Below are positions 27,311-39,052 of a stretch of 64,000 bases of DNA, piece by piece (the first letter of the stretch is position 1; every line of letters starts with the position of its first letter). Under the pieces are notes generated by a model. It searched no databases, was not told where the DNA came from, and saw nothing but the letters and a program-made list of their open reading frames with translations. The position numbers and the translations under genes are program-made. The stretch comes from Oryza sativa Japonica Group (taxonomy: Eukaryota; Streptophyta; Magnoliopsida; Poales; Poaceae), in contig NC_089045.1 of assembly GCF_034140825.1 (NCBI RefSeq), positions 131,501 through 195,500 on the forward strand. The letters are read 5' to 3'.

Positions 27311-30300
27311 CTACCTGAGACCTGGGCGCATGAGCAGCTCATCGAACGAAGCATTCTGCTCCAGGTCTTGTACGCTGCCTGTCGTGTTGACGGCTTCGGA
27401 GGGAGACGTCTTGGACATGAGGTGGTGAATGCTGGAGGGCAGCTCCCGTTGCAGCTCGATGGCAATGGCGTCCTGAATCTCCTTGAGCACCTCCGAGATG
27501 GACGGCCTCAGCACCCCCTTGGGCTTCACGCACATCGTCGCCACCTCCGCAATCTTCCACACTGACTGCAGGTCGTACCCTGCGTCTAACGACTGATCAA
27601 TGATGCCGTGGATATCCCCACTCTCCATGTGCGATCTAGCCTGCCAATTCACAACTCTTCACTCAGCATCTTTGTCCGCGCCAATTGCTCGGATATCTTT
27701 GATAATTCACTATCAGGAAGAAAGACTAAATGCAAAGTTCATGTATCATCATAAGACCTACTACTTCTTACCCATTCAACAATGTTACGGCAGTGGAGCC
27801 CAAAGTTGTCATTTGAGATTGGCTCATGGCCTGAGATTAGCTCAAGTAAAATGACACCAAAACTGTACATATCACTCTTCTCTGTTAGCTGCTGCGAGAT
27901 ATAGTACCTACGAGCACACGCAAAAAGGGTGAGCTTGGGGAACACTTGGCATCAGATGTTACAAAGGTATATAGCAATTCAATTTGCAAGGCCATTGATA
28001 ACAAGAATAGACTTCATAAATTTCAGGAAAGACATGGCCTTACTCTGGGTCCAGATATCCAACTGTTCCTCTAACTATACTTGATACATGAGACCCGTCG
28101 ACAACAGGTTTTGACAAGCCAAAGTCTGCAACTTTTGCTCTCATGTTCTTGTCAAGGAGAATGTTACTGCTCTTGAGGTCTCTGTGGATGATAGTTGGGG
28201 AGCATCCTGTGTGGAGATACTCTATTCCTGATATTTTATTTTTTTTTCATGGAAATGAAAGACTTCAGAATCTTTGAAATGCATGTTGGTAGAATAATCA
28301 CAGGAAAATTGTACACGAGGAAGGGAGGGAGATAAACCTTTTGCAGCATCTTCTGCTATCTCAAGACGCTTGACCCAGCTAGTTATTTTTACATCATCAG
28401 GGCCTCCTGTCAAAGTATGATAAAGTTCATGTCAATCCTGAGCCTCAGTGTCAAAGAATCATGCACGAGCTAGACAAGTAGACAAAGCCGCAGCTGAGCC
28501 TTGATTTATGTGTAGCATGGAAACTTCTCAAATCTTGACAGTTTGTATTCAGTTTTTAGTTAAGACTGGAAAGAAGTAAACATCAGAACAGAAAAGAAAA
28601 GGCTTATACATCAGTGAAGATCCTATAAGTTTTTCGGAACACGAATCCTTATCCAAAACTGGAAAAAGAAAACTCAAGCATGAATTTGCTGTATTATCTA
28701 GGGAAATATCAGGTGAAAAGTACCAATCCGATAAAATCGTGGAAACCACTGCACAAACTATGCATATGACTTCAAAAAATTTCTCAAAATAATTACTGTA
28801 TGAGGGGAGGAGATAATGAGATACCATACGAAATCATGGAGACCCTAATATTCTAAAATATAACTACACATGGAACATTTACTTGTAGAAGAATCATTCT
28901 CTACACAACGACAATTTGGTGTTGATTCTGCAAACTAGATTTATCATCAGATGGTAGGACCATAGGAACTTACCACGGAGGTGCTCTTTTAACGTCCCGT
29001 TATGCATGAATTCATACACAAGTATATTTTTACCATCTTGCTGGCTGTAACCAAGGAAGCTCACCAGGTTTCTATGATGAATTCTTGAAAGCAATGTTAC
29101 CTGAAACATAAGTCCGTCAGATACTATACTACATAGAGGGTGAGGGTCCATAGGATGTTCCAAATAGAAAATGTTCATATCTTATACTACTTAAAATAAA
29201 TTGAGGTTATAAAGTATATGTAACGCAACATGGTCACATCCCATTAGTGTAGGTCTATCAATTAAGTAGGAAATGAATGTGTCCCAGAATATACTGGGCT
29301 TCAGCTTCAGCTTCAAGGTTTCAATCTACCAAGCAGTGATAAAATTAGCAATAGGTACGCAAGTTTTATTTATATCTTAAACTGTTAAACTGTGAAAAAC
29401 AGCCCATTTTGGGCCGAACACAAAGCCTTTTTGGGCCCTGGGTCAACACTCATTAAACTGTGTGCACAAAGGTTAAAATTCATCTGTTTTTGGCTAAAGG
29501 CTACTCATGAGTAATTGGGTCAAAGGCTAATATAGATGCACTTTTGGGCCCAAGGTTGACTCACGAAGTTTTGGGCTGAAGGCAAGTTGTAACGCGTGTT
29601 TTTGGCCCCAGCTATAATACTTGTGCCCAAGACTAATACTCATGTGCACTTTGGCCAAAGGCTAATAATATTCATATGTTTTTGGCCCAAATTAATACTC
29701 ACAAAATTTTTGGGTTGAAGGCTATTAATCATTTGTTTTGGGGTCAAAGGTTATAATCCATACATTTTTAGCCCCAAGGTTAATAATCATGATTTTTTTG
29801 AGCAGAATGCTAACATTCATGTGTTTATAGGTCTAAGGTTGAGGTTGAGTTCTTTTCAGCAACTTGAAACAACAACTTCCTCGGTTTCCGTCAACACGCT
29901 TCCCAAACTGCTAAACGATGCGTTTTGTGAAATATATAGAAGTTCTTTAAAAAAAATCAAATAAATCCATTTATTAAATTTATAATAGTTAATACTCCCT
30001 CCATCCTCAAATGTAAGACATATTTCTTTTGTCACCAAGACAAAGGAGAAATTAACTCATCTCCCATGTAACAAAATCAAGGAACTATATGCATGCAACC
30101 AATGAATATTAAGATGGTTGCTTGGGTTCCTGTCAACAATTAATTTAGCACATGAAGACTCCAAATATAATCATCTCTTTTAGAAAAACCAAAAAAAAAA
30201 AAAGCCTAACACCTTTGGATGGAGGGAGTACGTAATTAATTATGTGCTAATGATATGCCCCGTTTCCGAGCTGCGAACCGCTGCAGCCAAACTGCTGGTT

Positions 30301-33300
30301 CGAACTAGCCCTAAGACTAAAGAAATTATGAGGCAAAAGCTAATATTCATGTGTTTTTTGACCCAAGGCTAACACTCTTGAAATTTTTAGACGAAGCCCA
30401 AATTCATGCACTTTTGGTCCCAAGGTCAATACTAATGAAATTTTGTGCCCAAGGTTAATACTTGTATGTTTTTTTGGTGGAAAAGTAATACACCTGTGTA
30501 TTTGGAGTAAAGGCAAATATTCTTGTGTTTTTTCAGCTCAAGGATGATATTCATGACATTTTGAGTGAAGGTAATATTTATGTGATTTGGGCTCGAAGGT
30601 AATATTCATGTGTTTTTAAGCTGAAGGCTAAACAATCATGCATTTTTGGCCCAAGCTAACATTCATTTGTTTTTGGGCCCAAGGTTAATACTCATGTGTT
30701 TTTGGACCAAAGACTTAATAGTTGTGTAATTGAGGTGAAGGCTATAGTCAACCATTTTTGGGCCCAAGGTTAATTTTTGGCCAAACGGGAATAGTCATCC
30801 ATTTTTAGCCATAGTTTAATAGTCTTCATATTTTAGGCCGAACGCTAACACTTACTGTGTATGTGATTTATATTTCAAGAAAATATTATAAGGCAAGAAA
30901 AGAAACATACCTCATTCAAGAATTCTCGGATGCCTTGATAGGAGTCATTTGTGAGAAGTTTGACTGCGATTTCTCTCCCATCTGTAAGCTTTCCATAGTA
31001 TACTATGCCAAACCCTCCCGAACCAATTCTTCTGTCAAATTTGTCAGTAGCATCTTCAATTTCAGACAATGCAAATCTGTGCGCCGATTCCGTGGCCACT
31101 TCACTGAAAAATGAGCCTAGCTTTTTTGCTGGTGCCGCAATAACAACAGTTTCTGGAGACACAAAGTAATTACTACGCGACCATACACCATACCAGATAT
31201 GCCCAATGAGCTAAAGAATACGCACCGTCCGATGATTTCTTCTTCCTTTTGCATGTGAACAGGTAACAAACAATAGCAGCAACAAGAATCAAAATGGCCC
31301 CAACCACAGCACATACAATAATTACTATAGTGCGGCCAGTGTTACTGTGTCCCATGCGAAGGTCACTGTTTCCTGAGAAGCTGCATACAGGTAACAGATC
31401 AGAACAAACAGCACAATCCTATGCACAAGTTAGGTACTCGATTTACATGGGAAACAAATATATACTTTCATCGAAGGTAAATGAACCTTGCTAAGCCACA
31501 CTGGAGTTCATATAGGCACAAAAGTATGCACTGCTCATATCAAATGATTAAGCTATGCTTAAAGAAAAAGCTACACATACTTGAAAATAATGCTCTTTTT
31601 GAAAAGCGCTTGTGGGACCTCTCCAGACAGCTTATTGTTCTGAATATACCTGTGAAGGCTTGGATCAGTAAGGTATTTTCGTTTCAATACAATGAATAAA
31701 GCAGTAAAATGAGATAAAATCTATAGCGATGATGCATGTTGAGGTCTTGAGGATCATAAGAACAAAATAACAGCACAAATTCATATTTACTGCACTTGCA
31801 ATACAAATAGCATGGGGGTGGAAAGAAAGTGTACTGAAGCGTATAACTTACAACTCTTTCAGGTTAGGTAGTTCTCCCAAGGAAGGTGGCAATGCACCGG
31901 TTAATTGGTTGTCCTCAAGGTGACTGCAGTGCAGACACAAGCACCCTAAGTGCTAAATTACAAGAATAATGTTTCCAGGATGCACTATCAAAATAATGGG
32001 AAACTCACATATATTGCAAATCATGGCATCCAGTGAAATCAGGAATTTGACCAGTAAATGAGTTACCATCAAGCTTTCTGAATTTGAAGAAATAAATTTA
32101 TCAGAAAAAAGCCAACTACAAAGAGGGGAGAGCAAAAAATAAACTATTCTGATCTTACAGTTCAACCAGCCCCGATAGCTTCGTTAATTCCACAGGGATA
32201 CTCCCTGTAATGTTCTTCCCTGACAATGAGCTGCAAGAAATGATCCTTAGATCTCAAATGTTCAAATATTGAGCACAAAAACTCAAAATTGAAGGCAGAT
32301 TGACAGGATCATCTTACATTGAAAATATCCTAGGTGCTGCCTCAGAACTGCATTGCACCCAAGACCATGATGCTGGTAAGCAAGGGTCACCACCCTCTTG
32401 TGCCCAACCTGCTTCTGGATACCGTGAGACCAAGCTGGCCATAATGTTTGCTGTCAATATAACCAGAAGCCCAAATTATAACACAGTAGGTGTATATTTC
32501 CATTTATTCTACAACACAGACAGACAGACAGACAATTGCTTACCATCTTGAGATCCCACAGAAATCTCTATATATTTGTAGATCTCCATGGCATTCAATA
32601 TAGGTCCCTCTGACGAATCATTAGTCTTCTTGAATCCAAAAGAGAAAACAAATGGAAGTGGAATATTTGTGTAGCCTGGTTCATATAGACAATACTTTCC
32701 CTGAGCATTCTCTTCCACATCAACAGTTGGTTTACTGAATTCTGGCTTGCCTGGAATGACTAACTTAAATTTCCTAGTTTGATTTGGGGCCAAATCTTCA
32801 ATTTCTGCAAAATATGAGACTCCCCATGCATTTCCTGGGAAATCTTCCAAATCAATCCGGTAGGTCAAGGATCCATTTTTGCCAACAACTGCAGTTTGCA
32901 TGACCCTTTGAGGTGGTTCTTCGTTGGTACTGACGAATATGGGTTTTGTAGTTGATATTCTCTCCGTCCCCGGAGCAACATCGACAAGGTAATTTGCTCG
33001 CCTCACTAAATCAGACTCCCATATTCTATCAAATGGATCATCAGGATACCTGAAAACATCATCAACAACAAATTCTTTAGCCAGATATTGTAACGAAAGT
33101 ATGAACAGTGGTGCTATGCAGCAGTAGTAGCGCATACCTGACTGATGCATTGCTTTCAGCACCAAAATTGATCCTTGCAGAGAGTCTAAGAAAGAACTGT
33201 TTTTCATCAGTGGTGTAGTAAAGGGAACCGTTAAATTGGCGAAGCTCGAGAGTAGAAATAAAGGGCTGTCCAGTGCTGGCATTAGAGAGGCAAACGCTGA

Positions 33301-33901
33301 GTGTTGGAGCAGCAGCGAGGATAATCGCCTCCTGGACGACTGGGGTGGTGGCATCATCAATGACAACGGTGGTCCATGGGGTCGGTCCAAGGGAGAGATC
33401 AAACTTTGGGTAGACATTGCTGTTGTCGAAGTTGCCGTAGAGGAAGGTTGCTCTAACAAGGTAACGTGTTCTGTTCCTGACATTCATGGTGTAGCAATAC
33501 TTCCTGTTATCTGCTGGAAAAGAGCGAACGGTGGTATATTGCTGCAATTGTTGATTTTGGAGCAAGAGGTTCGCTTCCTGGCCAGCAGAGACAAACTTGG
33601 CATCAGAAGTCCACTGGATCCCAATGCCATCCGTGTAATCATCGTCTCCCCCACAATCCAAGCTGATGAAACCTGCATGCAACAAATCAAAGATGGGATT
33701 TTCTTTTAGAGATTTATATTTGGAGATGGATTTGATTTCCCTGCCCTGAAGCTGAAGCGGGTGCAGCGAATGGTAAAGAAGGGTGGTAATCAGTGAGTTC
33801 CAAGAAAAAGACGAGAGTGACTGACCAGGCTGAGCATTGGAGAGCGAGAAGGCGAGGAAGAGGAGCACAAGAGCGGCGGCGGCGGCGGAAGCAGACGGCA
33901 T
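27311..33901 (-). CDS. Malectin-like LRR receptor kinase (At1g67720 type)
   Basis: Single-pass plasma-membrane receptor kinase of LRR subfamily I. Coding exons, 5' to 3': 33826-33901, 33138-33672, 32544-33049, 32318-32450, 32159-32230, 32009-32077, 31852-31923, 31581-31649, 31226-31380, 30911-31152, 28974-29100, 28338-28406, 28044-28227, 27772-27907, 27311-27640. All phases agree; 924 residues. Order: signal peptide (hydrophobic core [17 protein letters not shown]), malectin-like domain starting [15 protein letters not shown], a [15 protein letters not shown] cap, LRRs in 69/72-base exons, transmembrane [20 protein letters not shown] followed by basic residues, then the kinase: P-loop [11 protein letters not shown], lysine in [45 protein letters not shown]. 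It is an RD kinase with all key residues, so probably active. A 5' UTR intron seems to span 33984-34140. The 1.8-kb intron 10 contains minisatellite arrays and a MITE. Confidence 0.93.
29390..29860. repeat. Degenerate minisatellite in kinase intron, part 1
   Basis: About 15 degenerate direct units of roughly 28-32 bases with consensus near TTTTTGGGCCCAAGG followed by TTAATACTCATG. Many units carry the GGGCCC palindrome. The array continues after a MITE-containing stretch at 30330-30850. Confidence 0.75.
29995..30228. mobile_element. Stowaway MITE inside kinase intron
   Basis: Ends CTCCCTCCATCCTCAAATGT and CTTTGGATGGAGGGAG, with TA duplications at 29993-29994 and 30229-30230. It lies between the two parts of the minisatellite and so probably inserted into the array region. 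Confidence 0.88.
30330..30850. repeat. Degenerate minisatellite in kinase intron, part 2
   Basis: Continuation of the 28-32-base array (TTTTTGGGCCCAAGGTTAAT and variants such as TTTTTGGTCCCAAGG). It ends about 60 bases before the donor of coding exon 10 at 30911. Confidence 0.75.
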
Positions 33902-33982
33902 CTGTATTGATGATGGATTGATTAGCACAGCCGCGGGTGCGGGCTGGTGAATCAATCCATATGCTCCCTCCTTGGAACAAGT

Positions 33983-34451
33983 CCTAAAACAATAAGGAAA
34001 ATGATTGAAATTTTGTTGGTAGTTGGGGCTGGGAGAGGGGCAATCACCAATTCTCTCTCTCTCACACACAGGCAAGAAAGAGCTCAACCAGAAACAGCAA
34101 GGGGAGTGAAGAGAATACCAAACCAAGCACTAGCACGCACCTTGTAATTGTAGGAGTATTCCAAGAAGAAGAAGAAGAAGAGCAGGAGGAAGGGGAAAGA
34201 AGAAGACAGGAGGGTCCCAATCCCAGTCTCCTGCTCTCACTCACAGCCAGCCTCTGCACCCTCTGTCTCTGTCTCTGTGTTACTAGTAATAATCTTGGAG
34301 AAAAGCAAGCAAGAAAGAAAGCAAGCAAGCATGCAGCAGATGTAGAGGAAAAGCAATGGAAAAGGTGAGAGAGAGGAGAGGCCAGCCTGAGCCTGCTTTG
34401 CCTTTTTTGCCTTTGCTGCGCTTTGGAATGGAGCGGAGCTGAGTGGACCAC
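33983..34451 (-). promoter_or_regulatory. Split 5' leader and promoter region of the receptor kinase
   Basis: On the minus strand a donor GTGCGTGC at 34140 and an acceptor TTGTTTTAG at 33984 would remove a leader intron of 157 bases. The upstream exon (34141 to perhaps 34440) is rich in CT/TTC runs, as in many plant leaders. No experimental start site is known to me. Confidence 0.55.
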
Positions 34452-35620
34452 TACACTACCTGTTGCTACATCTCTGTGACTCTGTCATCACTCATTTGGT
34501 ATGTAACTGTGTCTCCTGTATGTAACTACTAGAGTAATTAGCTTAACCTCCAAGCTCAGACTTTAAAAGGACTTCTCACTTAGGAGTATAATAAATCCAA
34601 CACTACCATGAAGATTGAGGACCTCTGTTTTTCCAACTACTACAACAAACTGGACTACCACCAACCAAACAGCATCTTCTATAACTACTTACTACTGCTG
34701 CTGCACAAGAACATTCTAACAAACTGCAACTTTAAGTTCTAAACTACTACATTAAACTACCATCAGTTCAGTTTGTCTGTTGTTAAGCATGTTACAGTTT
34801 AGCAATCGTTCAATCATGATTCATGAGGCTCTGTTTCATATTCGGTGGTTCTAGTACTGCCTCTGGACTATTTGTAAAACAGACCCTAGAATCCAACGCA
34901 AAACAGACCCGGTTCATGAAAAGTTCCACCCAGTCTACCATTGGATGGTCTCTTCTTAAACCATTCTGGAAAAAAAAGGCAAAATATATTCATTTTCAGA
35001 AGGATATAAATTTGCTTTTGGTGAGGAATTTGACTTTTTAAATTTACATGCACATGCTAGTTGGAAGTTAGCATTTTTACAGTTTGAATGGATAACCTTG
35101 ATAAGTTTAGAATTCTATGTCTAGAAATATAATTTAGTTTCCTGCAACATGCTGATTAATGAAAAGCAAAAGGTTGGGGCATTGGGCTATAATTTGGTCG
35201 AACCATATGATCGAAGCGAGAAAATGCAATATATGCATGGATTCGGTGTGAGACTGGGACAGGGCTCAATTTGGGTTTTTTCCTAAAGTCAGTAGCCAGA
35301 GGACCCACATATATAGATCATCAATGCAGCTAAAAAGCTAAGCTGGAAGAGGTTGACCAAACTATCAATTATATATATGCAATTCTAAAAGAATGAATGA
35401 AGAAAGAAAAAGGACAACCTACTTGGATCATGCATGCATGCAGCTAGCTGCTGGTACGATATTGTGCTAACAGTAACAGATGGAGTATATATACATGTAT
35501 ATCATACTACGTACATGTGTGTGAAAAAGAGATATATAATGAACACACAACTCACTCGAGTCGATCTGCAGGGGACGAGAAGATTAAGGAAGGAAACAAA
35601 GCTACTACCCTCCTAACAAT
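34452..35620. other. Spacer upstream of the kinase gene, no gene seen
   Basis: AT-rich DNA with short accidental ORFs only. The start of a Stowaway-like end (ACTCCCTCCATCCAAAAAAA) is seen at about 35624. Confidence 0.5.
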
Positions 35621-35684
35621 TAATACTCCCTCCATCCAAAAAAAAATCACTTCTAGATTTGATTCTGAACATAATATGCGTTTA

Positions 35685-35798
<114 letters not shown>

Positions 35799-35838
35799 TC
35801 GCTCTGTTACAATGTTGGGATTCTTTGCAATCCTGTAA

Positions 35839-36121
35839 GGGCAACACCAATGTATATAGCTAAAGAAGTCCGTATAGATGGGACCTACATTTGTGGACTT
35901 TAACTATTGCAACATTCACAATGTATATAGTTAGTAAGTAGTAGTAGGAGGAGAGAAGAAATAGAGACAGATGATATATTTTATTCTATATGGGCAGCCC
36001 ATATGTTTATGGATGACTTTTGCTATTTCTCTCCTATGGACTACTTCCACAATGTGGTTAGGTAGCTGAATGTATTATTTTATTGACTATGGACTGGTTT
36101 TGAAGTACATTGTGGATGCCC
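35839..36121. mobile_element. Tourist-like MITE
   Basis: Inverted ends GGGCAACACCAATGTATATA and GTACATTGTGGATGCCC, flanked by TAA at 35836-35838 and 36122-36124. About 283 bases, non-coding; an internal pair (TATATGGGCAGCCCATATG) is palindromic. Confidence 0.8.
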
Positions 36122-36179
36122 TAACAGAGGTAGTACGTGATGTGATGATACATTGATAGTGATTTAGTGAAGCGGCAGG

Positions 36180-37023
36180 CATGCAGCTACCAAATCTCCC
36201 CTTCTTCAATGGTTGTTCTTCCGTTGCTCACTAGCGGTGTGGCGCCCGCTCCCCTCTTCTTAGGTGCTCCTCCCTTCTTAGGCTAGGCTGCTTCCAGTCA
36301 ATACTGGGGAGCTCCTTGGTTCGGTAGGGGTGGCGTGCGGAGTTGGTTTCCAGCGTCCTGTCTCGCTGGTCGTCGGCCGCGCCGTAGGTTTGCTGCAGCT
36401 GGGTTCCTATGTATGAGGTGGTCTCTGGTCGAGCTGCAGTGTGATTGACTGTTGAGGCGGAGTCGGAGCTGCTTGTCTTGCAAGCTCAGCAACGATGACC
36501 CTCAACAGACGTCCCGGCAACGCGGCGAGGGTTTGGAGGTGGAGCATTTTGAGAGAGCCTCGGCATGAAAACCTTGCCTAGTGCTATCCTAGGTTGATGA
36601 TATCGATGCCTATGGGCACCGTTTACTCCTTGAAGGTATCGTCATGCTGGCTCTCTCTTCCTTTAGATGAAAACCAGGTTCCTTTCGGAATAGGCATTGA
36701 CAGCATCCTTGATGTTGTTCCCTTGTTTGAGGCTTCGCTCAGAAGGTTTCTGCTCCACTAGAGGATGTTTGGTGGTTCTGGAGACCTCGTTTGCATTATG
36801 TTGTCGAAGCTGCTTGCCTTTGGTAAGCTCGGTAACGACGACTTTTGTGAGGTATCAATAGTTGCTTTCTTTTCCTTTTCTGTATAGGTTTTTGCCGGTT
36901 TCCCGTTTAATTAACCGTGCTTATTCGGTTTTCGAGCCCGGTTTTCCTTATTAACTAGGCCAACTCTCTTCTTCCATAAATTCCGGCAGTAGAAACTCCT
37001 ACCGTCTGTTCCTCGAAAAAAAA
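36180..37023 (+). mobile_element. Possible non-LTR retroposon 3' end
   Basis: About 840 bases without a long ORF, ending in GTCTGTTCCTCG followed by a run of A's at 37015-37023. The text before it (GCCGGTTTCCCGTTTAATTA, CGGTTTTCGAGCCCGG) looks like a rice LINE/SINE tail. I see no target duplication and the left border is a guess. Confidence 0.35.
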
Positions 37024-37119
37024 AGGATATATACAAGCTCGTATATATAAAGTCGAACGACATGCGTGCAAATGCATTGTAAATTTGTAATACGGCCTTA
37101 CAAACAATAGGTTAGTTGC

Positions 37120-37127
37120 ATATATAT

Positions 37128-37188
<61 letters not shown>

Positions 37189-37190
37189 TA
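37120..37190. repeat. (TA)n(CA)n microsatellite abutting the PPR frame
   Basis: TA repeats followed by five or six CA units run straight into the PPR reading frame at about 37193. Confidence 0.92.
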
Positions 37191-37192
37191 TA

Positions 37193-38953
37193 CGAGCCCT
37201 CCTCCACCGCCTCCGCGCCCGCCAAGCCCTCCACCTCCTCGACGCCAACTCCCTCTCCCTCGCCTCCTCCGCCGCCGCCCGCTCCAACAACCCCCACCTC
37301 GCCTATTCCCTCCTCCTCTCCATGCTCCGACGCGGCCTCCTCCCCGACCGCCGCGCCTACACCGCCGCCCTCGCGCGCCTCCCTCCTTCCCGCGCCCTCC
37401 GCCTCTTCGACGCCCTCCTCCACCACCTCCGCCACCACCACAATAAAACTAATTCCCTCCCCGACACCGCCGCCTTCAACGCCGCGCTCAGCGCCTGCGC
37501 TGACGCCGGAGACTGCATCCGCTTCCGCCACCTCTTCGACCAGATGCCCGCCTGGAACGCGCCGCCTGACGCGCTCACCTACAACGTCCTCATCAAGATG
37601 TGCGCGCGCGCCGGCCGCAAGGACCTCGTCGCGCGCGTGCTCCACCGGATCCTCTCCTCTGGTCTCACCCCCTGCGCCACCACGTTCCACTCCCTCGTCG
37701 CCGCCTACGTCGGCTTCGGCGACATCCCCACGGCCGAGAGGATCGTGCAGGCCATGCGCGAAAGACGCACCGACATCTGCTTGCTGTTCCGGGCTGTCGC
37801 GGACGACCACATAATCAGCCACGACCAGCAGAGCTGTGTGCTGGAGGACATCGTCAAGCCGTGGGAACAAGACGAGGTGCCGCTGCTTCCCAAGGCTTAC
37901 CCGCCCAACTCCAGGGTGTACACCACGCTCATGAAGGGGTACATGAACGCCGGGCGCGTGGAGGACGTGGTGGCCATGCTGCGCGCGATGCGGCGAGAGG
38001 GAGAGACGTCGCCAGCGAGCCGCCCCGACCACGTCACCTACACCACGGTCATCTCCACGCTGGTGGCGGCCGGGGACATGGAGCGAGCGCGCGCCGTGCT
38101 GGAGGAGATGGGGCAAGCAGGGGTGGCAGCCAGCCGCGTGACATACAACGTCCTCATCAAGGGCTACTGCCAGCAGCTGCAGGCCGGAAAGGCCAAGGAG
38201 CTCCTCGCCGTAGACATGGCTGAGGCGGGCATCCAGCCCGACGTGGTGACGTACAACACGCTGATCGACGGGTGCGTGCTGACGGACGACAGCGCGGGCG
38301 CGGTGGCGCTGTTCAACGAGATGCGCGAGCGGGGCATCGCGCCGTCGGCGGTGAGCTACACGACGCTGATGAAGGCGTTCGCGGCGTCGGGGCAGCCGAA
38401 GCTGGCGCACAAGGTGTTCGATGAAATGGAGAAGGACCCGCGGGTGGCGGTGGACAGGGCGGCGTGGAACATGCTGGTGGAGGCGTACTGCAGGCTGGGG
38501 CTGCTGGAGTCGGCGAAGAAGGTGGTGGAGAGGATGAAGGCGCGGGGAGTGCAGCCGGACGTGGCGACGTACGGGAGCCTGGCGAAGGGGATCGCGGTGG
38601 CGAGGCGGCCGGGGGAGGCGCTGCTGCTGTGGGAGGAGATAAAGGAGAAGGAGGTGGACGGGGAGGTGGTGGAGGCGCTGGCGGACGTGTGCGTGCGGGC
38701 GGCGCTGTTCAGGAAGGCGCTGGAGATGGTGGCGAGGATGGAGGAGATGGGGGTGGAGCCCAACAAGGCCAAGTACAAGAGGATGTACGTGGACCTGCAC
38801 TCGCGGATGTTCACCAGCAAGCACGCGTCGCAGGCGAGGCAGGATCGGAGGCGGGAGAGGAAGCGCGCCGCGGAGGCATTCAAGTTCTGGCTCGGCCTCC
38901 CCAACTCCTACTACGCCACCGACTGGCGCCTCCAAGACGACGGCCTCAACTAA
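37193..38953 (+). CDS. HCF152: HCF152-like PPR protein, N-terminus missing or unresolved
   Basis: Pentatricopeptide repeat protein; HCF152 in Arabidopsis binds chloroplast petB transcripts and is needed for their processing. The single open frame contains about ten P-class PPR motifs (for example TYNVLIKMCARAGRKDLVAR, TYTTVISTLVAAGDMERARA, TYNTLIDGCVLTDDSAGAVA) and a C-terminal block HASQARQDRRRERKRAAEAF...WLGLPNSYY, which I recall from HCF152. The first in-frame ATG is at 37322 (543 residues), but PPR-like coding continues in frame upstream to about 37193 and no ATG occurs before the in-frame stop at 37088. A chloroplast transit peptide and the first ~150 residues of the family are not seen; the frame instead meets a microsatellite. 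Either an upstream exon exists or the gene is 5'-truncated. Confidence 0.75.
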   Translation, partial: RALLHRLRARQALHLLDANSLSLASSAAARSNNPHLAYSLLLSMLRRGLLPDRRAYTAALARLPPSRALRLFDALLHHLRHHHNKTNSLPDTAAFNAALSACADAGDCIRFRHLFDQMPAWNAPPDALTYNVLIKMCARAGRKDLVARVLHRILSSGLTPCATTFHSLVAAYVGFGDIPTAERIVQAMRERRTDICLLFRAVADDHIISHDQQSCVLEDIVKPWEQDEVPLLPKAYPPNSRVYTTLMKGYMNAGRVEDVVAMLRAMRREGETSPASRPDHVTYTTVISTLVAAGDMERARAVLEEMGQAGVAASRVTYNVLIKGYCQQLQAGKAKELLAVDMAEAGIQPDVVTYNTLIDGCVLTDDSAGAVALFNEMRERGIAPSAVSYTTLMKAFAASGQPKLAHKVFDEMEKDPRVAVDRAAWNMLVEAYCRLGLLESAKKVVERMKARGVQPDVATYGSLAKGIAVARRPGEALLLWEEIKEKEVDGEVVEALADVCVRAALFRKALEMVARMEEMGVEPNKAKYKRMYVDLHSRMFTSKHASQARQDRRRERKRAAEAFKFWLGLPNSYYATDWRLQDDGLN

Positions 38954-39052
38954 CACAACACCCTACTACACTACTAATGATAATGTTAAATCTTAACACA
39001 TGTTTTATGTACTACTCCTACAGTCCATGAAGCTACTTGCTTCCCTTGCTCA

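Noticed and set aside
29390-30850. Repeats read as a possible CRISPR or satellite centromere array
   Set aside because: Units are degenerate, intronic and short in total; no spacer structure. Treated as a minisatellite.
37112-38956. 614-codon open frame on the minus strand across the PPR gene
   Set aside because: It is the complement of a GC-rich PPR gene. The plus strand has clear PPR repeats and a family C-terminus; the minus frame is Arg/His/Leu/Val-rich with no domain.
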